This document shows positions 31,034 through 39,037 of a DNA stretch of 64,000 nt, piece by piece. The notes beneath the pieces were generated by a model. That model saw only the letters and a list, made by a program, of their open reading frames with translations, did not search any database and was not told the origin of the DNA. The stretch comes from Paracoccus denitrificans (GTDB taxonomy: Bacteria; Pseudomonadota; Alphaproteobacteria; Rhodobacterales; Rhodobacteraceae), in contig VAFL01000001.1 of assembly GCA_005768755.1 (NCBI GenBank), positions 62,001 to 126,000 of the forward strand. Direction: 5' to 3'. Made by a program: the position numbers and the translations under genes. How positions within the stretch are numbered: position 1 is the stretch's first letter; the number at the start of each line of letters is the position of its first letter.

Positions 31034-32302
31034 TCAGGCGCGCGTGGTGCCGTCGCCTGTCACCAGATATTTGAAGCTGGTCAGCTGTTCCGCGCCGACA
31101 GGACCGCGCGCGTGCATCTTGCCGGTGGCGATGCCGATTTCGGCCCCCATCCCGAATTCGCCACCATCGGCGAACTGGGTCGAGGCATTGCGCATCAGGA
31201 TGGCACTGTCCAGCTGCTGGAAGAAACGTGCGGCGGTGTCATCATTTTCAGTCAGTATTGCTTCGGTATGGCCTGAACCGTACCGGCGGATATGGGCAAT
31301 GGCGTCGTCTACGCCATCGACCAATCGCACAGCAATGATACTGTCCAGGAACTCGTGCCCGAAATCATCTGGCTTTGCGGCGATGGTGCCGGGAATAGCG
31401 GCCAGTTCGCCCTCGGCGCGCACTTCGACGCCCGCGTCCAGCAGGTCGCGGATCAGGATGTCGCCGTGCGCCGCATGGAAAGCGCGATCTATCAGCAGGC
31501 ATTCGGCAGAGCCGCAGACGCCTGTGCGCCGCGTCTTGGCGTTCAGGACGACGCGGCGGGCCTTTTCCAGATCGGCATCGGCATCCGCATAGACGTGACA
31601 GATACCCTCAAGATGTGCGAAGACCGGCACCCGCGCTTCGCGCTGCACAAGCCCGACCAGTCCCTTGCCGCCGCGCGGAATGATAACGTCGATCAGCCCC
31701 TGCGCGCGCAGCATTGCACCGACCGCATCCCGATCCCGCACAGGGACCATCTGGATCGCGGCCTCGGGCAGGTTTGCGGCGCGCAACCCTTCGACCATGC
31801 AGGCGTGAAGCGCGGCCGAGGAATGGATCGAATCGCTGCCGCCACGCAGGATCACCGCATTGCCCGATTTCAGGGCAAGCGCGCCAGCATCGGCTGTCAC
31901 ATTCGGGCGGCTTTCATAAATGACGCCCAGCACGCCAAGGGGCGTCGCCACGCGCTGAATATGCAGGCCCGTGGGGCGATCCCATTCGGCCAGCACGCGG
32001 CCCACCGGATCGGGCTGTTCTGCAATCGCCCGCAGGCTGTCAACGATCCCCCGCAGCCGGTCCGGCGTCAACGTCAGCCGGTCGATCATCGCATCGGACA
32101 GCCCGGTTTCGCGGGCCTGAGCGAGGTCGCGGGCATTCGCATCCAGAATTTCCGCCTCGCGGTTGCGAACCGCGTCGGCTGCCCCGATCAGGGCTGCGTG
32201 TTTGCGTTCAGCGCTGGCGAATGCCAGTTCGGTCGCTGCGTCCCGCGCATCCTGCCCCATGCGGGCAATCAGCGCCTCGGCGGTCTCAATAGCGCCGTCC
32301 AT
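31034..32302 (-). CDS. proA: Gamma-glutamyl phosphate reductase
   Basis: NADPH-dependent second enzyme of proline synthesis, 422 residues. It has the aldehyde-dehydrogenase fold with the N-terminal RMGQDARDAATELAFASAE helix, VIYESRPNVTADAGALALKS, and the catalytic cysteine in TRRTGVCGSAECLLID. The final QFADGGEFGMGAEIGIATG is conserved. GGAAGGAGA precedes the start at 32302. It is followed closely by chpT in convergent orientation. proB is not next to it, unlike in many relatives; pgk lies 37 bases upstream on the same strand. Confidence 0.97.
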   Translation of the reverse strand: MDGAIETAEALIARMGQDARDAATELAFASAERKHAALIGAADAVRNREAEILDANARDLAQARETGLSDAMIDRLTLTPDRLRGIVDSLRAIAEQPDPVGRVLAEWDRPTGLHIQRVATPLGVLGVIYESRPNVTADAGALALKSGNAVILRGGSDSIHSSAALHACMVEGLRAANLPEAAIQMVPVRDRDAVGAMLRAQGLIDVIIPRGGKGLVGLVQREARVPVFAHLEGICHVYADADADLEKARRVVLNAKTRRTGVCGSAECLLIDRAFHAAHGDILIRDLLDAGVEVRAEGELAAIPGTIAAKPDDFGHEFLDSIIAVRLVDGVDDAIAHIRRYGSGHTEAILTENDDTAARFFQQLDSAILMRNASTQFADGGEFGMGAEIGIATGKMHARGPVGAEQLTSFKYLVTGDGTTRA

Positions 32303-32339
32303 GATGTCTCCTTCCGGGGCCATGCCCGGTGAAATGGGG

Positions 32340-33539
32340 TCACTGCCGACCGTCGGCAAGTGCTGCGACGCCGGGCAGGTCTTTTCCTTCCATCCATTCC
32401 AGGAAGGCACCGCCAGCGGTCGAGATGAAGGTGAAATCACCGGCCACACCGGCTTTGTTCAGTGCTGCAACCGTATCACCGCCACCCGCGACCGAGATCA
32501 GGCTGCCATCGCGGGTCAGCCTTGCCGCCTCTTGCGCTGCAGCATTGGTGGCGGCGTCGAATGGCGGGATTTCGAACGCGCCAAGCGGGCCGTTCCAGAT
32601 CAATGTCTTGCTGGCTTCGAATACGCCGCGGATCGCCTCGACCGTATCCGGGCCTGCATCCAGAATCATGGCATCGGCCGGGCAAGCGTCAGCGGCGACG
32701 ACCTCTGATGGCGCGCCTTCCTTGAACTCGCGCGCGATGACCACATCAAGGGGCAGGTGAATCGCGCAGCCGGTCTCTTCGGCCATGGCCATGATGTCGC
32801 GCGCGGTATCGGCCATGTCGCGCTCTGCCAGCGATTTACCGACTTCGATCCCCTTGGCGACAAGGAAGGTGTTGGCCATGCCGCCGCCGATCACCAGATG
32901 ATCGACCTTCTCGATCAGGTTCGACAGCAGGTCCAGCTTGGTAGACACCTTCGCACCGCCCACAACCGCCACGACAGGACGCTGCGGTTCGCCAAGCGCG
33001 GCATTCAGCGCGTCCAGTTCTGCCTCCATCAGCTTGCCCGCCGCCGAGGGCAGCAGCCGGGCCAATGCCTCTGTCGAGGCGTGCGCGCGATGCGCCGCAG
33101 AAAACGCATCGTTCACATAAACTTCGCCCAATGCCGCCAGCGAGGCCGCAAAGGTCGGGTCATTGCCTTCCTCGCCCGGATAGAAGCGCGTATTTTCCAG
33201 CAACACGACATCGCCGGGCTGCATTGCGGCAACAGCGCGTTTGGCCGGACCACCGATGGCTTCTTCCGCAAAAGTCACCTTCTGGCCCAATGCCGTTTCC
33301 AGTGCCGGCACGACCTGCTTAAGCGACATGGCGTCAACGCGCTGCCCTTTCGGGCGGTCGAAATGGGCCAGCAGGACAGGCTTGCCGCCGGCTTCCTGTA
33401 TCGCCTTGACGGTCGGGACGATCTTTTCGATGCGGGTCGTGTCGGTCACCTGACCGTTCTCGGTCGGAACGTTCAGATCGACGCGGGTCAGCACAACCTT
33501 GCCGTCGAGATCCAAATCTTCGATGCGGTTGAATTTCAT
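32340..33539 (-). CDS. pgk: Phosphoglycerate kinase
   Basis: Glycolytic/gluconeogenic kinase interconverting 1,3-bisphosphoglycerate and 3-phosphoglycerate, 399 residues. VVLTRVDLNVPTENGQVTD is the N-terminal substrate loop, LLAHFDRPKGQ has a Phe in place of the usual Gly/Ser of the family, and GGAKVSTKLDLL and the C-terminal GGGDTVAALNKAG are nucleotide sites. The start at 33539 is preferred because MKFNRIEDLDLDGK begins the family fold. The gap to proA is 37 bases, so they may share a transcript. Confidence 0.97.
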   Translation of the reverse strand: MKFNRIEDLDLDGKVVLTRVDLNVPTENGQVTDTTRIEKIVPTVKAIQEAGGKPVLLAHFDRPKGQRVDAMSLKQVVPALETALGQKVTFAEEAIGGPAKRAVAAMQPGDVVLLENTRFYPGEEGNDPTFAASLAALGEVYVNDAFSAAHRAHASTEALARLLPSAAGKLMEAELDALNAALGEPQRPVVAVVGGAKVSTKLDLLSNLIEKVDHLVIGGGMANTFLVAKGIEVGKSLAERDMADTARDIMAMAEETGCAIHLPLDVVIAREFKEGAPSEVVAADACPADAMILDAGPDTVEAIRGVFEASKTLIWNGPLGAFEIPPFDAATNAAAQEAARLTRDGSLISVAGGGDTVAALNKAGVAGDFTFISTAGGAFLEWMEGKDLPGVAALADGRQ

Positions 33540-33689
33540 GTCGGCCTCCGAAGCTTGTTTGACGGGTTTGTGGGCCATCCTCACGGGATCGTCAATGCGC
33601 GTGACGGGGACCGCGTGACGGCTTCGTGCGTTGCAGGGCGTAGCAGGACGGTTTAGCTGTAGCTGCGAGCGATAACAGAGGAGGCCCCC

Positions 33690-34196
33690 ATGGCCGAGAT
33701 CAAAGATCCCGAAAACACCATCATCATCGAGCTGAAGGACGGCCCCGTCACGATCGAGCTTCTGCCCGACGTGGCCCCCAAACATGTCGAGCGCATGAAG
33801 GAACTGGCCCGCGCCGGCAAGTATGACAACGTCGCGTTCCACCGTGTGATCGACGGGTTCATGGCCCAGACCGGCGATGTCGAACATGGCAACATGGAAA
33901 GCGACTATAACCCGCGCCGTTGCGGCACCGGTGGTTCTGACCTGCCGGATGTGCCGGCCGAATTTTCCAAGCTGCCGCATGACCGGGGCACGCTGGGTGC
34001 GGCCCGGTCGCAGAATCCGGACAGCGCCAACAGCCAGTTCTTCATCAATTTCAAGGATAACCATTTCCTCAATGGCCAGTACACCGTTTACGGCCGCGTC
34101 ATCGACGGGATGGAGCATGTCGACAAGATCGCCAAGGGAGAGCCGCCGGCGAATCCTGATCGCATGACCTCGGTCAAGGTGGCTGCCGATGCGTAA
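33690..34196 (+). CDS. ppiB: Cytoplasmic cyclophilin-type peptidyl-prolyl isomerase
   Basis: A 168-residue cyclophilin without a signal peptide. The active-site FHRVIDGFMAQTGDVEH and ARSQNPDSANSQFFI segments carry the catalytic arginine, Phe, Gln and the Phe of the hydrophobic pocket. It catalyses proline isomerisation during folding. AGAGGAGGC lies eight bases before the ATG. It overlaps the next cyclophilin gene by eight bases; the two form a unit of a cytoplasmic and an exported enzyme. Confidence 0.95.
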   Translation: MAEIKDPENTIIIELKDGPVTIELLPDVAPKHVERMKELARAGKYDNVAFHRVIDGFMAQTGDVEHGNMESDYNPRRCGTGGSDLPDVPAEFSKLPHDRGTLGAARSQNPDSANSQFFINFKDNHFLNGQYTVYGRVIDGMEHVDKIAKGEPPANPDRMTSVKVAADA

Positions 34197-34782
34197 GTTT
34201 CTGATGGCTTCCGGCCTTGTGCTGATCGCGGGCGCGGCCAGTGCCGAAGGTTTGCCGGGCGTCAGCGACGGCCCCGGACCCAACCTGCTGATCGAGGTCG
34301 CCGATGCCTCGGGCGCGTCGAAGGGTACGATCACGCTGGATCTTTATGCCGACAAGGCACCAAATCACGTCGCCCGCCTGACCGAGCTGGCGAAATCGGG
34401 CGCCTATGACGGCGTCGTCTTTCACCGCGTGATCGACGGGTTCATGGCCCAGACCGGCGATGTCGAACACGGCAAGCAAGGTGGCGATACCGCGATGGCC
34501 GGCATGGGCGGGTCCGATCTGCCCGATCTGGCGGCCGAATTCAGCGATGTCTCGTTCCAGCCGGGAACGGTCGGCATGGCGCGGTCGCAGGACCCCAACA
34601 GCGCCAACAGCCAGTTTTTCATCGACCTGGCGCCGGCACCCTTCCTTGACAATCAGTATACTGTTGTCGGGCAGTTGGTGGACGGATGGGACGTGCTGAA
34701 TGCTGTCAAGAAGGGTGATTCAGCCGCCAATGGCGCGGTTGATGCGCCTGATTACATGCTGAAGGTGACCGTGGCTGAATAA
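34189..34782 (+). CDS. Periplasmic cyclophilin-type peptidyl-prolyl isomerase
   Basis: A 197-residue cyclophilin with the signal peptide MRKFLMASGLVLIAGAASAE, so it acts in the periplasm. The FHRVIDGFMAQTGDVEHGKQ active site is almost identical to that of the upstream gene, and ARSQDPNSANSQFFIDL follows. It arose by tandem duplication or as a paralogous pair with exported function. It begins within the last eight bases of the upstream cyclophilin gene. Confidence 0.94.
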   Translation: MRKFLMASGLVLIAGAASAEGLPGVSDGPGPNLLIEVADASGASKGTITLDLYADKAPNHVARLTELAKSGAYDGVVFHRVIDGFMAQTGDVEHGKQGGDTAMAGMGGSDLPDLAAEFSDVSFQPGTVGMARSQDPNSANSQFFIDLAPAPFLDNQYTVVGQLVDGWDVLNAVKKGDSAANGAVDAPDYMLKVTVAE

Positions 34783-34800
34783 GCCGCGACAACCCTATGG

Positions 34801-34830
34801 AAAGGCCCTGCGGGAAGCTGCGGGGCCTTT
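34801..34830. terminator. Terminator after the cyclophilin pair
   Basis: AAAGGCCCTGC at 34801-34811 pairs (one G-T wobble) with GCGGGGCCTTT at 34820-34830 around eight bases. It lies 18 bases after the second cyclophilin gene and also faces the convergent PrpF gene. Confidence 0.7.
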
Positions 34831-34860
34831 CGCGTTTCAGCCATCCGCGTGGAAATGTCA

Positions 34861-36003
34861 TCACTCCGGGATGCAGACATTGCCCTCGAACAGACGCCGC
34901 GCTGATCTGAGGACTGTTGCATGACGTATGCTGATCTGGCCGTCGATCGTGTCGGCCGTGGCGTCGACGCTGATCGTGCCCGAAGGATGCGCGATCCGGA
35001 TCGTATCTGTGACACGACCATCCGTCAGCCTTGCCGCGATGGTTCCAGGTACCCTGATTGCTGATGCAAGGCACAGCGCACCGGTCAGCGGAATCGCCTT
35101 GTGCGGCTGACCGACTGACAACGCTCTGGCTGTAATATCGGCATCCTGCCTGGCGATGCGTTGCCCCGACAGCGTCACCGCGGCCTGGGCGACCGACAGA
35201 ACGGCGATCTTCGGGATGCTGATCAGTTGCGCCGCGGCCTCCGGGCTGTCTGTCAGCCCCATCATGACCGAGGCCTGGCGGCGAATGAATTCGAGGCGGC
35301 CCATCAGGATATGGTCGCCACCGATCTGATCAGGCATTTCTGTCCCGGTCAGACCCAGGCTTCCTGCATCGACAAAGACCAATGGGTTCGCTGCGTCGAC
35401 CAGGCTGACCTCGATCGTGCCAAGGTCGGACAGCTCTATCATATCGGTTGCGTTGCCGCTTGGCAGAAGTTTGCCGGTCTTTGACCCGCCGGGCGCCAGA
35501 AAATCCAGCCGGATCGGCGCAAAGCTTCCTGCCACACCGTCCAGCATCAGATCACCCGCAATCGCGGGCAGTCCGTCTTTCACCGGGAAACTTGCCGTGA
35601 TCAGCTTGCCGGTATTGGTGTTGTGGATGCGGACCACAGCCTTGCCATCGCCAGGGGCATCTACAAGCCCTTCCTCGACCGCGAAAGGACCGATGGCAGA
35701 GGACATGTTGCCGCAATTGCCACCGTAATCGACAACCGCGACATCGACGCCAACCTGGCCGAATGTATAATCGACATCAGCGTCAGGATGGCTTGATGGC
35801 CCCACGATGCAGATTTTCGACAGCGACGAAATGCCGCCCCCCATGCCGTCAAGTTGCCGCATATTGGGATCAGGAGAGCCCATCGCAGCCAGCAGCAGCC
35901 TGTCGCGCCCGGGTCCGGCGGGCGGCAGGTCGGACGCGTGAAAGATCAGCCCGTTTGACGTGCCACCCCGCATGAAAACCGCCCGGATTCGCTTCTGCGT
36001 CAT
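34861..36003 (-). CDS. PrpF / 4-oxalomesaconate tautomerase family protein
   Basis: A 380-residue isomerase of the PrpF fold (two DapF-like halves). The N-terminus IRAVFMRGGTSNGLIFH, the LDGMGGGISSLSKICIVG loop and DYGGNCGNMSSAIGPFAVE with the conserved cysteine are diagnostic. Known members isomerise trans-aconitate or 4-oxalomesaconate. Here there is no methylcitrate or gallate-pathway gene nearby, so the substrate is open. The start at 36003 is the ATG where the family fold begins; an upstream ATG at 36051 is in frame but adds unrelated residues. Confidence 0.85.
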   Translation of the reverse strand: MTQKRIRAVFMRGGTSNGLIFHASDLPPAGPGRDRLLLAAMGSPDPNMRQLDGMGGGISSLSKICIVGPSSHPDADVDYTFGQVGVDVAVVDYGGNCGNMSSAIGPFAVEEGLVDAPGDGKAVVRIHNTNTGKLITASFPVKDGLPAIAGDLMLDGVAGSFAPIRLDFLAPGGSKTGKLLPSGNATDMIELSDLGTIEVSLVDAANPLVFVDAGSLGLTGTEMPDQIGGDHILMGRLEFIRRQASVMMGLTDSPEAAAQLISIPKIAVLSVAQAAVTLSGQRIARQDADITARALSVGQPHKAIPLTGALCLASAIRVPGTIAARLTDGRVTDTIRIAHPSGTISVDATADTIDGQISIRHATVLRSARRLFEGNVCIPE

Positions 36004-36122
36004 GATCCTGTCCCCGCAAGCCTTTCCGATAATTGAAGCATTGGCGCGCATGGGTCCAGCCCCACCGCTTACCCTTGCGGCGCCCGCGTCCTATACTGGG
36101 CGCGATCTCGGAAAGGCCGCCC

Positions 36123-36584
36123 ATGACCACGCTTTACATCGACGCCGACGCCTGCCCTGTAAAGGCCGAGGCCGAACGCGTCGCCACCCGCCTGCGCCTG
36201 CCCATGGTGCTGGTCTGCAATGGCGGGCTGCGACCCTCGGCCAATCCGTTCGTGTCGCTGGTTATCGTCAGTGAAGGCCCGGACGAGGCCGACAAGTGGA
36301 TCGCCGATCAATGTGGACCGGGTGATGTGGTGGTGACTGCCGATATTCCGCTGGCCGATCGCTGCCTGAAGGCCGGTGCGCAGGTGGTCGAACCGAATGG
36401 CGAGGTGCTGAGCCTTGCCAATATCGGCCCGCGTCTGGCCACACGCGACCTGATGCAGGACATCCGTTCCGCCAATCCGTTCCAGCAGGGCAGTGGCAAG
36501 GGGTTTTCGAAGGCCGACCGCGCGCATTTCCTGCAATCGCTTGACCGGGTGATGACCGCCGCGCTGCGAAGGTCACGCGGCTGA
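36123..36584 (+). CDS. YaiI/YqxD family protein (DUF188)
   Basis: A 153-residue protein of the YaiI family, related to PIN-like nuclease folds. TLYIDADACPVKAEAERVAT is the conserved acidic N-terminus, VTADIPLADRCLKAGAQVV the second acidic motif, and FQQGSGKGFSKADRAHFLQSL the C-terminal signature. Function is not established. It is divergent from the PrpF gene with 119 bases between. The ATG at 36123 is placed by the family start. Confidence 0.9.
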   Translation: MTTLYIDADACPVKAEAERVATRLRLPMVLVCNGGLRPSANPFVSLVIVSEGPDEADKWIADQCGPGDVVVTADIPLADRCLKAGAQVVEPNGEVLSLANIGPRLATRDLMQDIRSANPFQQGSGKGFSKADRAHFLQSLDRVMTAALRRSRG

Positions 36585-36693
36585 TCCGCTGGAAAGGCCG
36601 GCGTTTCCGTCCGACTTCCGATCCGGATTGCCGCGACATGCACCGCGCCCTAGTCTGCTCGCAGTCATCATTCGCAACCGATGGGACCGGATC

Positions 36694-37095
36694 ATGAGAT
36701 ACCTGCTTCGCGCCGCCTTGGTGCTGGCTACTGTTCCCGTGCAGGCCAATGCGGCCAGCTGGCACAGGATGGGAAGCTGCAGCTATCATCTGGACCGCGA
36801 TGGCAGCGGCAGTTACGCGCTGATCAGCAGCGCGCCTTGCCGCCAGGATTTCAGCAGTGGCACAGGCACCTGGGGCGCAAGGTTCACCTGGGATAACGGT
36901 AACCGAGTGATGCTGTTCTCTGCCGATGGGAGCGAGGATAATCTGACACTGAATGACAGACCGGTGCTGCCGCAAACGGCCGGGGCCAGGCTGCCGGACA
37001 GCGCGGCCTATGGCGAATGCCACCTGACGGATTTGGACGGCAGGACCGAGGCCACCTGTTTCAAACCTGAGGGCGAGCAGATTCAGTCCCCGTGA
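36694..37095 (+). CDS. Small secreted protein of unknown function
   Basis: A 133-residue protein with the signal peptide MRYLLRAALVLATVPVQANA, probably cleaved after ANA. The mature part holds four cysteines (MGSCSYHL, APCRQDF, GECHLTD, ATCFKPE), which could make two disulfides, and a GTGTWGARFTWDNGNRVMLF beta segment. I do not recognise a family. It is followed by a terminator at 37122-37145. Confidence 0.7.
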   Translation: MRYLLRAALVLATVPVQANAASWHRMGSCSYHLDRDGSGSYALISSAPCRQDFSSGTGTWGARFTWDNGNRVMLFSADGSEDNLTLNDRPVLPQTAGARLPDSAAYGECHLTDLDGRTEATCFKPEGEQIQSP

Positions 37096-37121
37096 CGCGA
37101 CCCAGGCTGCACATCGAATGA

Positions 37122-37145
37122 AAAGGCCGGGTTTCCCCGGCCTTT
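37122..37145. terminator. Bidirectional terminator before tyrS end
   Basis: A perfect ten-base stem, AAAGGCCGGG at 37122-37131 with CCCGGCCTTT at 37136-37145, has the loop TTTC and A/T flanks on both sides. It serves the small secreted-protein gene and the convergent tyrS gene. Confidence 0.85.
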
Positions 37146-37149
37146 CGCT

Positions 37150-38388
37150 CTAGCCGATCCGCACCATCCGGTGCTTTTTCTTTCCGACCGAGACTTTCAG
37201 CCCGTCCCCGATCAGCGCCGCATCGACCTGCGCCTGTGGATCGCTGACGGGATCGTTGTTCAGGCGCAGCCCGCCCTCGGCGATCAGGCGCTTGGCTTCT
37301 TTGCCGGAGGCGGTGATACCGGTTTGCGACAAAAGCTGAATGATCGAGACGGGCAGGGCGTCTGCGCCGATGGTCACGATTTCCAGATCGCCGCCCGCGC
37401 CACCTTGTTCGAAGACTTCACGGGCGGTTGCTTCGGCGGAGGCGGCGGCTTCCGCGCCGTGCAGCAGGGTGGTGACCTCGTTCGCCAGGCGGATCTTGCC
37501 TTCGTTGATCTCGGACCCCTGCAGTGCGCCAAGGCGGTCGCATTCATCTACCGGCAGCTCGGTATACAGCTTCAGGAAGCGGCCGACATCGGCGTCGGTG
37601 GTGTTGCGCCAGAACTGCCAGAATTCATAAGGGCTCAGCATGTCGCCGTTCAGCCAGATGGCACCGCCCTGGGACTTGCCCATCTTGCGGCCGTCGCTGG
37701 TGGTCAGAAGCGGCGTGGTCAGGCCCCAGACTTCGCGGTCAAGAACGCGGCGGGTCAGATCGACGCCGTTGACGATGTTGCCCCACTGGTCGGACCCGCC
37801 CATTTGCAACCGGCAGTCGTAGCGGCGGAATTGTTCAAGGAAGTCATAAGCTTGCAGGATCATGTAATTGAATTCGAGGAAGCTTAACGACTGTTCGCGG
37901 TCAAGCCGGGACTTTACCGATTCAAACGACAGCATCCGGTTCACGCTGAAGTGGCGGCCAATATCTCGTAGGAAATCCAGGTAGTTAAGCCCGTCCAGCC
38001 ATTCGGCGTTGTTCAGCATCATGGCCTTGCCATCGCCGTAATCGAGGTAGCGGGCGAAGACCTGGCCCATGCCTTCGATATTCGACTGGATCTGCTCGGG
38101 GCCAAGCAGCGGACGTTCGTCGCTGCGGAAGCTGGGATCGCCGACTTTCGTGGTGCCGCCGCCCATCAGCGTGATGGGCTGGTTGCCGGTTTTCTGGAAC
38201 CAGCGAAGCAGCATGATGTTCAGCAAATGACCGACATGTAGCGATGCCGCCGTCGCGTCATACCCGATATATGCGGTCACGGGCCCCTCGATCAAAGCAT
38301 CGTCAAGCGCGGTCAGGTCGGTGCAATCGGCCAGAAAGCCGCGTTCCTGAATGATGCGCAGAAAGTCTGATTTGAGGGTCGGTGCCAT
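37150..38388 (-). CDS. tyrS: Tyrosyl-tRNA synthetase
   Basis: Class I aminoacyl-tRNA synthetase charging tRNA-Tyr, 412 residues. The HIGH-type motif is LHVGHLLNIMLLRW, the KMSKS-type motif GRKMGKSQGGAIWL. The GGSDQWGNIVNGVDLTRR loop binds tyrosine, and an S4 RNA-binding domain ends the protein (LIAEGGLRLNNDPV). It is monocistronic, with a 279-bp gap to the first tRNA-Asp, containing a set of GTACA repeats. Confidence 0.98.
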   Translation of the reverse strand: MAPTLKSDFLRIIQERGFLADCTDLTALDDALIEGPVTAYIGYDATAASLHVGHLLNIMLLRWFQKTGNQPITLMGGGTTKVGDPSFRSDERPLLGPEQIQSNIEGMGQVFARYLDYGDGKAMMLNNAEWLDGLNYLDFLRDIGRHFSVNRMLSFESVKSRLDREQSLSFLEFNYMILQAYDFLEQFRRYDCRLQMGGSDQWGNIVNGVDLTRRVLDREVWGLTTPLLTTSDGRKMGKSQGGAIWLNGDMLSPYEFWQFWRNTTDADVGRFLKLYTELPVDECDRLGALQGSEINEGKIRLANEVTTLLHGAEAAASAEATAREVFEQGGAGGDLEIVTIGADALPVSIIQLLSQTGITASGKEAKRLIAEGGLRLNNDPVSDPQAQVDAALIGDGLKVSVGKKKHRMVRIG

Positions 38389-38511
38389 GTCGGTATCCTT
38401 TCGATGAAGCGGATATATCGGGCAGGTCGGGGAAGGAAAAGGCGTGACGCGCGATGTGCCGTTTTACCGGGAAAAATCGCGATTTGGCGCGGCGCAACCC
38501 GTGCACCGCGC

Positions 38512-38538
38512 GTACACAGGTTGTACATATGCCGTACA
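38512..38538. promoter_or_regulatory. GTACA repeat cluster between tyrS and tRNA-Asp
   Basis: GTACA at 38512-38516, TGTAC at 38522-38526 and GTACA at 38534-38538 form two overlapping inverted repeats (GTACA-N5-TGTAC and TGTAC-N7-GTACA). They lie 124 bp upstream of tyrS and 130 bp upstream of the first tRNA-Asp gene. An operator for one of these is possible; nothing else is seen in the interval. Confidence 0.3.
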
Positions 38539-38667
38539 TACCCGCCGCAGGGACGGCCACGGCGACCCGAAAGCCGCATTTTTTCGAAATCGCGCCTTGA
38601 CGCCTTCGGTGGGTCCGCGTAAATCCCCGCTACCCCGGCGGGCGATCATGCCGGGGTTGGTGAGCAT

Positions 38668-38744
38668 GCGGTTGTAGCTCAGTTGGTTAGAGTACCGGCC
38701 TGTCACGCCGGGGGTCGCGGGTTCGAGCCCCGTCAACCGCGCCA
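38668..38744 (+). tRNA. tRNA-Asp (GTC), copy 1
   Basis: A 77-base cloverleaf: acceptor stem GCGGTTG with CAACCGC, D arm GCTCAGTTGGTTAGAGT, anticodon stem CCGGC with GCCGG enclosing CTGTCAC, anticodon GTC, T loop TTCGAGC, discriminator G and encoded CCA. Confidence 0.97.
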
Positions 38745-38767
38745 CCACCATCGCCCATGAATGATGC

Positions 38768-38844
38768 GCGGTTGTAGCTCAGTTGGTTAGAGTACCGGCC
38801 TGTCACGCCGGGGGTCGCGGGTTCGAGCCCCGTCAACCGCGCCA
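38768..38844 (+). tRNA. tRNA-Asp (GTC), copy 2
   Basis: Identical in sequence to the copy at 38668-38744 and starting exactly 100 bases later, with a 23-base spacer. Two tandem tRNA-Asp genes are probably co-transcribed. Confidence 0.97.
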
Positions 38845-38948
38845 TTCATTTTCCACTTTCGCAAAACCCGATGTCAGCGCGTGATGTGCAGGCGGATTGA
38901 TGTTGCCTGCGTCTTTCAGGGTGGCCGCGGGTTTTCAACATTTGCAGT

Positions 38949-38970
38949 CGCTAACATCGCGTTGTTAGCG
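38949..38970. promoter_or_regulatory. Palindromic operator upstream of fba
   Basis: CGCTAACA at 38949-38956 and TGTTAGCG at 38963-38970 are perfect inverted arms separated by six bases. TGTTAGCGCAAC at 38963-38974 also resembles the TGTTAGCGCTAACA-type box of the LacI-family central-carbon regulator of Rhodobacterales (CceR), from memory. It lies 67 bp upstream of fba. Confidence 0.55.
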
Positions 38971-39037
38971 CAACCCGTCATTGCCCAAGGGCGTGCCTCT
39001 GCTATGACGCGCTGAATACATCATTCTGGGGAGCGTC

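Noticed and set aside
33540..34334. Long upstream extension of the pgk frame on the minus strand
   Set aside because: It runs antisense through the cyclophilin genes and has no similarity to PGK; GC-rich antisense frames stay open by chance.
38668..38844. 77-base direct repeat that could suggest a duplication or mobile element
   Set aside because: The repeat is exactly two tRNA-Asp genes; no integrase or flanking repeats are present.
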